DNA of 64,000 nt, taken from positions 71,682,237 through 71,746,236 of the forward strand of contig CM042150.1 in assembly GCA_023376005.1 (NCBI GenBank), in the 5' to 3' direction. A program made the translations under genes and the position numbers. Shown piece after piece: positions 46,663-60,800 of this stretch; within the stretch, counting starts at the first letter, position 1; each line of letters opens with the position of its first letter. This DNA is from Doryteuthis pealeii (taxonomy: Eukaryota > Mollusca > Cephalopoda > Myopsida > Loliginidae). The notes under the pieces were generated by a model. The model searched no databases. It was not told where the DNA came from and saw nothing but the letters and a program-made list of their open reading frames with translations.

Positions 46663-48099
46663 CTGTTCAAGAAATGGGAAGAAAATAAGCACAGACTGAG
46701 GTTAGTGATGAAATTGGCAACATGACATATACCAAACATACTAGAGCAAATAATGCAAGAGATAAGTTTAAATCAGAAAAGCCTGGAAATTGAGTTGAAA
46801 TGATTGTTAAAAAGATGAACAGTAAAAGTTCAGATCTATTGTTAAAAATCACATTCTTTACAAAGCAAAAATTTTATATCTACATATTAAACATTCAAAA
46901 ATAAAAAAGCTGACCAAATTTTGAAATTCTGACTTCAGCTGAGAAATAATCAGACATCATGCATAAAAAAAAAAAACTTATTTGTATTATTATTAAATTT
47001 ACAAATAGAATTGTCTAAGTTTACAAAATTGTTGCACAAAGTAATGTTCATTTATTAATTGTTTCAACAGTACATTACCTATTTGTTGTTAAAGAATTAT
47101 CATATTAGAACAATTTTGTTGTACAACCACAAATTTCATTTTCAAAAATTAAATTAAATTTCATGAAGTAAATCAAATTTATTTTCTTATTAGTTCTTAT
47201 AATTGAAAAAAAAAATCCACTAGTCTTTATATTACAATTTTGTTTCACAAACTTTTGTATCACATCTTTTTTTAAATCTCTAAAAATAATAAATACTTCA
47301 GTTATATTTGCTGCTTTTAGGACAAAATATTAAATTAGTTTGTAAAGCAGCAAAAATCAATTATAAATTTTTTTTTTTCCTTTTAAGGTGATTAGATGAA
47401 TTAAAGTGATAGTAGACATTAACTTATTTAATAAGATCAATACAGTAGGATTCTTAACTAATTTGCCTTAGATATTAACAATTTTTTATAAAGATGATTT
47501 TGAAAAGCTTAAATGCCTATATGCTTCGATGGAATAAGCATTTATCATTTGTAAAACTTTTAAATCTTCTTTTTTTATAAAAATGTTATGACCTAGTCCC
47601 ATTTGAGTTACTTTGTGGTGCCTATTTCCTCTTTAAGAAACATGCAACAGACTGTACTAATTTACAACTAATATCTGCAAATAATTTAGAACATTTTTTA
47701 AGTAGGGAAAATGTTAAACTTTTCATGCACAAGTTTAATATCAATAGAATAAGCAAAGTTTAGTAAAGACAAATGCAATTAACAGAAAAATAGAACTTAA
47801 AATAAAATGAAAAATTCTGATAAGTTGCAAAATAAGAAATTTAAAGATTAATGATTTAACTCAGAAAACAAAACTATAAATGTGAATATTTGGAACATAT
47901 GCATCTATCTACAATATTATAAGCAATTTATAAAGCATAGAAGAAAGATACAGATATCATTCTTTAATAAAATATTCCAGCCATTTTTAATTCATCTACT
48001 TTCACAATGTAGATATTTTTTATAACCAAGATAATAAATTATAATGTATTTTTTTGTTTTTCTTCAATAAAAAAACAAACAAAAACTTATTTTCAAAAC

Positions 48100-51000
48100 A
48101 TCTAAAATCTAAGAAATTCACTGGTTTATATGATTTTATAATGGTTTTTATTCATAATTATTTGTAAATGTTATTAATTATCTAAAGATACAAAAAAATT
48201 CCGTTTATACTAATTTGGTAATAGGAAGAATTATTATCATCATAAAACCACCGCACAACTCAGAATATTATGTTTTAGAAAACTGGCATCATAGATATTT
48301 TATATAATCAATAATCATTCCATGTAGCAACAACAAACATGCAATTGATTATTACTTTTCATTATCAATACGTATTTACACATTTTTTAAAATTTAGTGA
48401 ATATTCTATTACAAGTATTTATCCTGATAAAATAAAAACCATTAAACAGAGAAATTATAAAAACCAGTGAATATTATAGTTAGTTACTTATATCTTGGAA
48501 TCAGTTATTAAACAAAATTCTGGCATAAAACTTAGTAAAAAAAATAAAAGGCAAACTGCCTCTCTTTGATATATTATATTTTTAGCTTTTATATATTGCC
48601 CTTAATTTTAAGAATCTACAGATAGTAAATAATAATGAGGATATTAAATACTTGATTTTTTAGCAGTTAAAATATCAAGACATGAATACTTGGAATAAGT
48701 TGAACAAATTAGAATAAATTATAAGCAACAAGTCAAATGTTTCCATCTAGAGAATAGAAGGGTTTTTTAAAATATAATTTCAAGCCATAAAGACATTAAA
48801 AAAACATTACTGATAAAAATAAGGACTTCAATAGCAAAAAGATTAAACTGCCATAGGAATTTGTTGAATATTGAACATAGAAAAACATGAAAAAAATCTC
48901 CTCTCAAAGGAGTCTAAAAACTATCAAATTTGATTTTACTCATTCATTTTAAGAGAGATAACGAAAAATATAAAATTGTGAAATGCAAATATTTGATAAC
49001 CAAATAATTACCCAATCAATAAAAAACTTGTCTAAAATTTACAATAGACAAAAAAAAGCTTTTATTTGGTAATATTTGGTTATCAAATTATTTGCATTTC
49101 ACAAATTTTCCTTATTTTTTCGTTAATCTGCTCTTAATGAAATGAGTAAATCAAAATTTTGATATTTTTTAGACTCCTTGAGAGGAGATTTTCATTGTTA
49201 TTTCTATGTTCAATATTCACAATTCCTATGGCAGTTTATCTTTTTGCCTTATGGAAGTCTTATTTTTAATCGTAATGTTTTTTATGTTCTTTATGGCTTG
49301 AAATTATATTTTAAAAAACCCTCTATTCTCTAGATGGAAAACATTTGGACTTGTTGCTTATAATTTTATTCTACAATTTGTTCAAACTTATTCCAATATC
49401 ATGTCTTGATATTTTACTGCTAAAAAAATCAGTATTTATATCCTCATTATATATTTACTATCTGTAGATTCTTTAAAATTAAGGAAAATATTAAAGCCTT
49501 AAAAAATATAAAGTATATCAAAGAAGAGCAAGTTTGCATTTATATTTTATTTTTACTAGTTATGCCAGAATTTTGTTTAATACTTGTATTCCAAGAATAA
49601 GTAAACTAACTATAATATTCACTGTATTTTATAATTTCTCTGTTTTAAGGTTTTTTATTTATTCAGGCATTAAATTACTTTGTAAATAGAATATTCACTA
49701 AATTTTAAAAAAAATGTGTAATACGTATTGATAATGAAAAAGTTAATAATCAATGCATGTTTGTTGTTTTGCTACATGGGGTATGATTATTTTGATTATA
49801 CTAAAAATTATCTATGATTGCCAGTTTTCTAAAAACCATAATATTCTGAGTTGTGCGGTGTTTTAATTGAATGATTAATATTCTTCCTATTTACAAATGA
49901 GTTATAACGGATTTTTTTTATATCTCTTTAGATATTAATAACATTAATTAATTAATGAATAAAAACATTTTTAAAATCATATTAAACAGTTTTGTAATTC
50001 TTAGATTTTAGATTGTTTTGAAAATAAGTATTTTTGTTTGTTTTATGAAGGAAAAACAAAAAAATACTTATAATTTATTATCTTGGTTATAAAAAATATC
50101 TACATTGCCTGAAAGTAGATGATTAAAATGGCTGGAATTATTTTATTAAATGAATGATTATCTGCTATCTTTTCTTCTATGCTTTATAAAATGCTTATAA
50201 TATTGTAGATTAGATGCATATGTTTCAAATATTCACAATTTAATAAGTGTTTTCTGAGTTAAACATTTAATCTTAAATTTCTTATTTTTGCAAACTTATC
50301 AGAATTTTCATTTTATTATTAAGTTCTATTTCTGTTAATTGCATTTGTCTTTACTTAAACGTTTGCTATTCTATTGATTTAAAATTGATGCATGAAAGTT
50401 TAACATTTTCCCTTACTTAAAAAATGTTCTAAATATTTGCAGTATTAGTTGTAAATTAGTACGTCTGTGCATGTTTCTTAAAGAGAAAAGCACCACAAAG
50501 TAAAACTCAAATGGGGGACTAGGTCATAACATTTTTAATTAAAAAGAAGATTTTAAAGTTTTACAAATTGATAAAATGCTTATTCCTCGAAGCATAAGGG
50601 CATTTAAGCTTTTCAAATATCTTTATAAAAAAATTGTTAATTATACTAGGCAAATTAGTTAAGAATCCTACTGTATGATCTATTAAATAAGTTAATGTCT
50701 ACTATCACTTTAATTCATCTAATCACTTAAAAGGAAAAAAAAAAATTTATAATGATTTTGCTGCTTTACAAACTAATTTAATATTTTGTCCTAAAAGCCG
50801 CAAATTATAAACTGAAGTATTTATTATTTTTAGAGATTTAAAAAAAGATTGTGATACAAAAGTTGTGAACAAAATTGTAATATAAAGACAGTGGATTTTT
50901 TTTCAATTATAAGAAACTAAATAAGAAAATAAATTTGATTTTACTTCATGAAATTTAATTAATTTGAAAATGAAATTTGTGGTTGTACAACAAATTGTTT

Positions 51001-51600
51001 AATATGATAATCTTTAACAACAAAATAGGTAATGTTACTGTTTGAAACAATTAATAATATGAACATTACTTGTGCAACAATTGTGTAAACTTAGACCAAT
51101 TTTCATTTGTTAAATTTAATAATAATACAAATAAGTTTTTTTTTATGCATGATTGTCTGATTATTCTCAGCTGAAGTCAGAATTCAAAATTTTGGTCAGC
51201 TCTTTATTTTTGAAATTTTAATATGTAGATATAAAATTTTTGCTTTGTAAGAATGTGATTTTTAACAATAGATACTGAACTTTTACTGTTCATCATTTTT
51301 AACAATCATTTCACTAAATTTCCAGGCTTTTCTGATGTTAAACTTATTCTCTTGCATTATTTGCTCTAGTATGTTTGGTATATGTCATGTTTGCCAATTC
51401 ATCACTAACCTCAGTCTGCTGTGCTTATTTTCTCCCATTTCTTGACAGTGGGCGATGATTTAAATTTGTCTGATAAAAAAAACTCGCCGTGCCCATTGGG
51501 CTCCCGATTTAACAAACCTGAAGGAAGCGGAAGTTCGAGAATCTAGTCCCCAGATAAATGGAGTTATGTAAGTATTGTCTCTGTGCTGCTTTACTTCTCA
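48100..51600. other. Indel-rich sequence around the palindrome centre
   Basis: Compared with segment A, both the end of B and the start of C have frequent one- or two-base insertions and deletions, mostly in runs of A, T or G. Examples are the C-copy exon and AAGAGAAAAGCACC at 50480 versus AAGAGGAAATAGGCACC at 26645. Farther from the centre the copies agree closely. Confidence 0.85.
51449..51567 (+). pseudogene. OSBPL3/6/7-like: ORP exon f (copy C): frame-shifted duplicate, probably unpolished sequence
   Basis: Forward copy of the exon at 27616-27732 with several single-base insertions and deletions: an extra GC after TGG, a shortened AAAGAAAT, extra C and G in the GCCATTGGC part, and losses near its end. 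Net length is 119 nt instead of 117 and the frame is broken. The errors match the indel-rich style of the flanking 49.0-51.6 kb and look like raw long-read errors rather than pseudogene decay. Confidence 0.8.
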
Positions 51601-52164
51601 TCACTTTCCTTTTTACCTGCACTTCATGCTCTTTCCTACTTTTTAATTATATTTTTTTGTCATTTCTACCTCATATACTGATACATAATTTACTATTTAG
51701 AATTACTGTTTTCTATATAGGTTTCAAATTAGTTTTATGATTATCTCTTGTATCTGTTTCCTCAAGAGCCAATTGACTGCAATGACATTGTTCCTCAACT
51801 AAGAATTATTTTATTTGTATACAGTATTCGATCAGGGATTTATCTAAACTTAAAACATTTGGAGTTTTATTTTTCTTCAGAAATTGGCATTAGTAAAGTA
51901 AACCTGACATAAAAGTTTACAAACTTCTGTATTTGCTTTTTTCTTTTCAACTTGGTTTCCAATGGATATTAAAATAGATTAAAAAGAATTTGTGCTCTAA
52001 AATTTTATACTCTGATATTATAGTATATGTAAATTTTGTTTTATCAATACATTTGTTTGCATTTGTCTTGATCCATAACATAAGACATAATCATAAACTA
52101 TTCATTATGCATTAATATATTTAAAATTAGCCAACAATATTTTCTATATAAATATCTTACTCTT

Positions 52165-52207
<43 letters not shown>

Positions 52208-52208
52208 A

Positions 52209-53333
52209 AATCAGTCTACTACTTCTCAAATTTCTGACAATCAGTCGAACATAGGTGTTTGAGTAAAAAATCACAAGGCAATACTTTTATTTGTAGATTT
52301 TCTCCGAGTCTTTGACTCCATTCAGAGGAAAGATAGATACTTCTAGCTTATAGTCTCCCCAAAGAAACTGTTACCACATAATGGTGTTCTACAAAGACAC
52401 AAAAGCAATAGTCCATTCACCTGATAGTCACACAGTTTCTTTGACACTGTCACTGGAGTCATACAAAGAAAACATTTGCAACATTTTATTTATAATTTGC
52501 CTAGACTACATACTATGAACGTCATTAGATCTAATGAAAAAAATAGTCTTCACACCCAAAAAAAGACAAGAAGCAGTGTGATATTCCAGCAGAAAAACTA
52601 CTATTTACAGATGATCTAGCACTTTTTGCAAATATACCTGCACAAGCCAAATCACTGTTACATAGCCTAGAGAAAGTGGCAAGTGGCATTAGCCTCCATG
52701 TGAATTCACATAAAACAGAGTTTCATGTGTTACAAACAAGATGGAGACATCTCCACACTAGTCAGTAAGCCCCTGAAATTAGTAAACAAATTCACATACT
52801 TAGGTAGAAATTACAGAAAGCAATGTCAATATATGAAACTGCTCATACATGGACTGCTATAGACAGATTGATCATATGGAAATCTGATCTCTCTGATAAG
52901 ATAAAGACAAAATTCTTCCAAGTTATAGTCGTATCAGTGCTAATATATGGCTGCACCACTTCGATTAATGAAACGCTTGGAGAAAAAGCTAAATGGAACT
53001 ATAAGGATCCTGCATGCTGTCTTGCACAATTCCTGGAAACAGCACCACACAAAAGAGAAGCTATATGGCCACTTGCCTCCTATCATACAAACCACCCAGG
53101 TAAGATGAACAAGACATGCTGGACACTGCTGGAGAAGCAAGAACAAGCTCATAAGTGATGTTCTATGGGCAAATATACATGGACACACAAGTGTAGGTTG
53201 GCCATCAAAAACTTTCATCAATCAGCTCTGCATGGATATTGGATGCTGTGCAGATGACTTGTCAGGAGTTATGGCCGATAGGGATGAGTGACAAGAAAGT
53301 CATGGAGATCCATGCTGTCAGTATGGCTTGATG

Positions 53334-53335
<2 letters not shown>
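52209..53335 (+). mobile_element. LINE fragment, copy C
   Basis: Forward repeat of 28370-29494. Small indels change the reading frame in places: around 52570-52610 this copy reads LLFTDDLALFAN in frame where A has a gap. It may therefore show a truer version of the RT box at that spot. Confidence 0.9.
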
Positions 53336-53369
<34 letters not shown>

Positions 53370-53514
53370 TTGTTTTACTAATTATTTTTCCATACACATA
53401 CGAAAATTTTAAAAGAAATTATTCTGGTTTGATTTAAAAAAAAAAGGAATCACTAAGAATTCATTTAAATTGAATATCAAAATTAAAACTTGAAGTTAGA
53501 AATTACACTCAACT

Positions 53515-54850
53515 AAAATTTTTAATTACACTCGTCAATAAAAAAAAGTTTTTTTGAAATGGTATCGAGACACCAAACATCTTTTTAGTTCATTTGGGGG
53601 GGTTGAATCTGAAAATGGCCTTACTTTTTCTTGGTTAGTTACTGTTTTTGCTGTACATAAATGCCTTATTTTTGAGAAAAAAGTTTTTTTTTTTCCCATT
53701 TGTTTTCTGTACATATGATATTGACTGATGGCAATATTTCTCAAAGTAAAATCGTAGAAACCTCTCAATTCGTATTTAAAAACAACAAATATTGTTCTGC
53801 TTATTGAGAAATATTATATTTTGCAATAACAATCAGACCCTAAATCTTTAAAAATAATGCAATTGAATATCCCAAGACCAACAGATCTTTTCCATCAAAC
53901 CATTTAATAAACTAACAGCAGAAATAAAACCTTTGAGAACATAAGAACTATGATAAAAGTTTACACTTTCTGGCTTGTCTGTCATTTTCAATGATATTTA
54001 AGTCCCTTTTTGATATTCCAGTAGTAAGTCGGTAATCATTTATTTGTCCCACAGTCCTTGGTAGCTCTTTCATTCTTTTGATATCCTGATGGAATCGTTC
54101 TCCTTGCTCATCACTCACAATGCTGCAATTATCTAGATGGCTATGTAAAAAATGAACCTTAATAGTGCCTAAGTCCTGTAGACTTTTCAACAGCTTTCAA
54201 AAAGCAGCTTCAAAACAGGAGATTTTAAATTGATGACACTAATGGAGCAATTTCAGATCAGGTGTGATTAAATGTTTTTAATCCCACAGGGCAGATGTTT
54301 TGGTGAACCCATTTTCATGATGTTCATCATATACAATGGAATAGGTGCATTCAATTGGGATGTCTTTAGTTGAAGTTTCTTTCCAATTGTGAAAACAAAA
54401 ACTCTCAATGTGCTTGCTTTCCTTCCATGTTGAAAAGATAAAAGTGATGGGATAAATTTATGAATTTCAAACAGAAAATTTTAGGGTTTCGTTTTTTGGT
54501 GTCACCTTAATTGTCAAGTTTACTAAAGTGTATTTACAGATAAAGTTTATCAGTTAATTTGAATTTTGGTGGAAATTCAGTACTTCAGTTTAAGATTTTT
54601 TTACTCAATTTTTCTTATAAAAATAGTTTATTTCAGCCTACCTGAAAATTGATGGGTTTTCTACGACTTTTATTAACTAAATTTTGTGATCAGCCAAGAT
54701 CGTAAATTGATCTTTTTTCCAAAATGAGCAATTTCAGTAGACCAAAAACGGGAGATAACCATGAAAAAGGTCATTTCTGAATCAGCACCATCAAAATAGC
54801 TAAAAAAAAGTGTTTTGTTTTTTGGCATCAAAAATCATGTTAACCAGTGT
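53515..54850 (-). pseudogene. GERFHQDI-motif pseudogene, copy C
   Basis: Minus-strand repeat of 29690-31030. The conserved block lies at 53948-54190. An extra T near 54009 shifts the tail frame relative to copies A and B. Confidence 0.65.
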
Positions 54851-57800
54851 TATTTCAGAACAGTATAATTGTTCTAGACAAAGGCTTTTACTACAAAATT
54901 TATCTTATAATGTCTATATTTTTCTAGCGTGCAAAAATGTCAGGTTTTATTATAGACAATAACTATTGCTCAAAAGATCATATTTAGTTTCTAATCAAAT
55001 TAAAACTGTTGTTGCTCCTAGTAAAATCTTATTGTTATTTTTAATTTTTCCTGATATTTTTATAGTTTGCACTTGAGAAAAATGAGAAATATTTAAAAAA
55101 TAAATCAATTTATATCATAAAATATAAATGTAAGAAATTTTTAGGCTTTTTCATTATTATTGAATGCAAATTTGTTTTACTCAATTTTAAAACTTGTACA
55201 AGTTAATAGATGTTAGAATGATATTATGCAATCTTTTAGAAGTGTAGAATATTCATTAAAAGAAAACAGACAAAAGAATTAAGGGCTAGAATTCTGTCTT
55301 CACAATTTTTATAGTCTTGCAGTAAGGTATTGCCATGAATGATAAACTCTCAAGGTACTTTATTCTGAATTCTCACAGTTACTGAGTTAAAAATAGATAA
55401 TTTTGAGAAAAAGCAACAAAAAGTTAAATTAATTAACACTAATAATAAAATATAGGTAATAGAAAGCAGTTTATATCAAAACAATGTTTTAATTTTGAAC
55501 ATTTTATAATTAATATCTATATTTCTTTGAGACTATCATTTCCAAAATGCTCTAGTATTGTTATACATAAATTAGAGTATGCCACATAAAATGAGCCATA
55601 TATTTTCTCTAATTTTTTCCTTGATTCACAAACAAAATTATGCATTATAAACTGCTTTCCTTCTTTCTCTTAAATTTCCTTTTATTAGAACATAATGATA
55701 TCACTTTATTTGCAAAGTATCTAATATCTTGTGCTTTTATAACAAGATAATTTCTTATAATGAAATTTTGAAAACTACTCATTTATATGTATCTCCTAGA
55801 CCTCACTTGATACATTATTTTGAATTATCTAAGTAGAACAAAAATGAAAAAGTATGACACCATTCTTGTGAATTAGATTTTGTAGACTTTAAACTAGATT
55901 GTTCAGCAAAATAGTCTAATAAACAAAAATAAGCTAATTAAGCATTTTCAGTTTTGTTTGGTTACTGCTATTATCAATTTTTGTTTCATTTGGAAAACAC
56001 TTTTTGTTATATGTAATAGTGAATTAATATTCTATTTCAATAATACTAAATTGTACACACTTTGATCCATATTTAACACTGTATTAGAAACGTCTATTAA
56101 CAGTTTTTAAGTTATTTTATTAATACTGAATAAAAAAAATTATTGATGCAAAAGTGTCCAGCATTTTAACAATCTTTTACTCATATAAATTTGCAGCATC
56201 ATTATTCAGTCATCAAATATTTTCTTGACTCCCATAACCACTTTTCAGGTAATTGTGTTTTCCCTTATAAGTATGATTCCGGTTTGGATTTGATAAGTTC
56301 ACGAAATATTGATATCTTAAAATTGTTAGAACTGCTGACCAGACAAAGAACATTGTACAAAACAATTGTCTGAATATAAGGTCTTGAGAATTCTCTGCAT
56401 ATGTAAAACCTTCCACAACATAAAAACAGGTGTCATCATAGAACAAAATCATTAGATAACTAAGGATATTTTCTATTCCAAAAAATCAATTGCTCACTGT
56501 AGTGTTATATACTGTAAACAGTTTATCCTGGTTCTAGCAATGAAAGAATTCATTTTACATCCCTTAAGAACCTTTCTCAATAAATTCTGTTTAAATTGAG
56601 ATGTCGAAGAATATCCTGGATCTTTTTTTTATACTTATAATAATTCTATATTTCATTACCAGTGATCATATTGAACAAGTAGAGAAAGAAAAGTTTTTAA
56701 ACACTGACCAATGTTGCTTTTTGTGGAACCTATTTTCCTAGCTTCTAAATTTGTTTAATGGCATATAAACAACATATTACAGTAGTCATTTTTCTACAAG
56801 GTGTACTACATTTTCCTTTAAAATTCCCCCAATTCATCATTTTTTTTTGTTTTTTTTTTTTAGCTTAAAATCTTTCTTCAAATTTCCCAAACTGTTATTG
56901 AAACAAGCTTGCATCTGTTGCATTATGCAGTGATTTTAAATTGCTAAGCTTCCCTTGCTATGTTTGGCAATCAAACTTAGAAAGTAAAATTATTGAATGT
57001 ATTATTGTCATGATTACCACCAAAATAAAGTAAAATTATCACTTTTTTCTAAACAATTCTTTAATAGCATGCACATACAAACAATAATAAGCTGAGTAAA
57101 ATTCAAAGATATCTTTTAAGATTTCCTGAATATTGTGCAAAAAATGATGCTGGAAACTATTGTATCTAACTAATAGTAATATATTCATCAAAACTTAAAT
57201 TGTATTTAAATTGCTTTTCATTTTTCTAAATGCTGTTTAATTTATGTTCATGTTATGTATGGAATATACTTTTTATAATTTGAGACAGTTCTTAACATTT
57301 TGAAAGGTTTATTTTTCATAAAATATATGATAGGAGAATGCTGTTTCATACTTCAGTTTACCTGAACTTTATCATATATTCAAGTGCACACAAACAAACA
57401 ATAGCATTTTGTTTTAAGTTTGTTAAACCAGTATGTTTGCCAACTGCATAAATCTTTTGAAATCTTTAGTAACTCTAATTCATTTATAATTTACTTTTTA
57501 GATTCTATTTTTGTCTATATCATTAACTTAATTCCACTTTTGCTTCTATATATCTTGAAAGACTATCAGTACTCAATATTTATGCATATTACTTCAAATT
57601 TGGCTATATATCTCCATTTATACTTGAGTAACTATTGCTGTTTTATCTTTCACTTATTACATATTTATATGATTTGTTAAATATATTAGTTTCATATTTT
57701 ATTCAGCTTAAAGCTTTCTTAGAAGTATGAAATTAATATAGAATCTGTACTTATTTAATTGGATTATTTAAATCATTTGTATCTATTTAAAGAATAGCTG

Positions 57801-60800
57801 TTTATTTTTGTTTCCTGTGCTTTTTGCTAATTGAGATTTCAGAATAACAAATTTTATTGCATAAATGAGCTTAACCTTCATCAAGCTGCTAACTATATTT
57901 TACTGTAATTATGTAACGTTGTTTTCTCCAAATTTGCAATATAAAATATCTACAAGAGTACATCCTAAAAAAACATATTTTTCTCTTAAAATTTGTCTAA
58001 AGATGGCTATTGGCAAAATTTTAAAAGTCCATCTAAATATTTGTAATTAACATTGACAATATGCATCTACCCTTGTGAAATGTTATTATTTTCTTTGACT
58101 GTCAGACTTCATACAAACATTTTGTTTAGCATATTTTATTTAAAGTATAGCATGCATATATACATCTATTACTTTATATTATGGAAAATGGAAGAAAACA
58201 TGTAAAATTTGTTCATCTTATTTCCATTGGTTATTATATTGCTGCCCCCTATAGCCTGGTTTGGTATGTACTGGTTTTGTACCATTATGCATGAATGCAT
58301 TTTTTACTTTTAAATCTACTTCTGTCACACACTTTTTCAATTTCTCCATATCTATAAAACTTAATAGCGGTATATGATATCAAAAATACAACACAACTGA
58401 GACATATCTTTGGTTTTATATTCACTCTGCTCTAGTTAATCTGTTTTAGAAAATGATTTTCAAATTATATTATCAAATACTTTGGAATTCTTGGAATAAT
58501 TTTTTCCATTTAATCAAATTATTATTTTTCAGGCAATGGATTGTGTCAGATTAACTGGAGTGGATTGTTTAAAAGTAAAACAAACTGTTTGAAATCATAA
58601 CATTCAAAGAAATGTTAGACATTCTGGCCTAATACTTTACAGTGAGTTAATAAAAATGGTTACATACTGATGTGATAGTATCATGGGACTTAACAATTGG
58701 CTGCCTGTATGGTGTGACAGTTCCAAGTAGGAATTGTTGTCTGTTTGCTGGCCGATATAAGAAGTTACTTCATGAATTGTATTTTGTTTTGTTTCTTATC
58801 TTTTCCAATGAAGTTGATTTTCTGTTGGCAGTAAATGGATAATTGAATATTGTTTGGGTTTTCTGCTGTAGATAGAAATTGGGGTGTTTCAACTGACATT
58901 TTCACCTGCTTTCATTTTTTTCATTTATTTTTCCCCAAGTGCAACTTAGGACAATGTTATCCTTGCTCTCTATGGAAGGTAGGTGAAAGCAAAGTTGGGA
59001 ATATAAAAATTCAAGAATCTGTTCAGCCTTGAAGGGCCGCAGAATTTTGTAACCTGACATATCAGTTGACATGTTTGTGTTTGCTACACATTCTTAGCTT
59101 CTGTGCACTTTTCTGTATTCTATATATAAAAAAAAAGATTTGTTCCTATATTTTCTGATAATGAAATCAACTTTAAACATCCAAATTTTAGACTCTTTTA
59201 ATCTTCAAGACTTACAATTATTTTGCTTTAGAGGACTTATAAGGTAGCAGATTTTTATACATTTTAATAATTTATAAATATAATAATTTAATGATAAATG
59301 AAAAATAAAAAAAACTATATCAATGTTATAGATATGTTAAAATAAATATTAAAATGAAAGATAGTTATATAACAGATAGAATCAGTTTAGTTTCTTGGTT
59401 ACATAAATTTTAGGATGTAAAAGATTGTTTCTGATTTGTGTCCCAAACTTCTGGTTTATAAAATGAAAATAGAAACTGATTGCAAAAGCATTTTTTTTTA
59501 AATTATTTGCATTGAATTGGAATAGGCTTGCATGAGGGGAAAAGTTTTTTTAAGTTTTTTTTTTTTTTTTTTTTTGATAACCACATGCATCACTGATCAA
59601 ATGAGTTATTGTCTTTTGGTATTTGACAACATTACTTTTTATGAAGGAATTGCTTATGCAGTTCTACACTCTGGAAATGCTTTTCTACAAATACAGTTTA
59701 TTATTGCTGCATATTGTTTCTAGTTTCATAAAGCTGAAAAAAATACCAACCAATAAATTACCAACCTAGTTTTTAGTACATTAAAAATTATTCAGGGAAT
59801 GGGTTTGGTAATCTTATTTTGATTCATATGATATGAAATAATACAAAAGGAAAATTTCAAAGAAAATAATGTAAGATATGTTATATATTTTATAAAAAAT
59901 GTTATATATTTAAAAAAGTTGTCATATCAAGAAATACATTTGGATGATGCATCTGGCCATATAGTCAGTGATGTAATTCTAGGATACTTAAGAGTTTTGT
60001 ATCATTCAACATCATACTCCTTCACTCATGTGACCCAGCTGGTTTGATCCTATGGCCAGGTAATGAGCTCTGCAAAAGCAACAGACTATAATGGCTGACT
60101 TTGAGGCTTTCATGTGTTCATCCAGTGAATCCTCTAATCAAATATACAGCTAATATGAAAGTATATTGGCAGAATATTTTTTAGGTATGACCATAGAAGT
60201 GTGCATGGTCTTTGAAACCATTCACCTAGATTTGTGTGTTAAGGCTTTTCTCACATACAATATGTTATGTTTTACATTATTAATGAAATATTAATATATT
60301 GGCATGTCTTTGATCATATTGTAAATATACACTCATAATAAGATTTGGTAGACATTTTGCTCTTGTTTATAGAAGAAAAATGTTGATAAAGCAAACAAAA
60401 CCACTGATAGTATATTTCATGAATGCAACTGGAAGTTTTAGATAATACTTTTTCATAAGCATTTTATTGATTTTCTATGGAAAGAATCAAAAATGTATTA
60501 AAGTGTTTATTGTGTGTAAAGATGTCTTGAAAGAAATCCCACAAAGCTTAGCATTGCTAATAAACTCTAAATATGGAATATGTTCTTTTAAAAATCATTA
60601 TAGTCATCAATGCAGGTTTACCTGGAATTAATATCGATTTAACTCTTAAAATCCTATACTGCCTCATTCCACCCAGCCGGAAATCTCATTCGTTTTCCTA
60701 ATCCACCCCAAACGATAGCCTTTGTTTAAATGTAATATTAGACATATTTAGAAGTCTTTGATTTAAGGGAAATAACAGATAACTTTAGATGCAAAAATTA

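Larger units (their letters stand above)
36501..49013 (-). repeat. Segment B of the inverted triplication (reverse copy)
   Basis: Begins directly after the N gap. Reverse-complemented, it follows C from about 61660 back to about 49.06 kb, and A from about 35285 back to 25264. A and B coordinates add to about 74.28-74.30 kb at every anchor checked. It also holds the 36.5-39.05 kb part that A lacks but C has (59.1-61.66 kb). Quality is good until about 48.1 kb, where small indels against A increase toward the turn-around. Confidence 0.92.

Noticed and set aside
59960..60130. Possible SINE with B-box-like GGTTTGATCC (also at 38030-38135 reversed).
   Set aside because: No A-box-like sequence at the right distance, and the two copies are the same locus in B and C.
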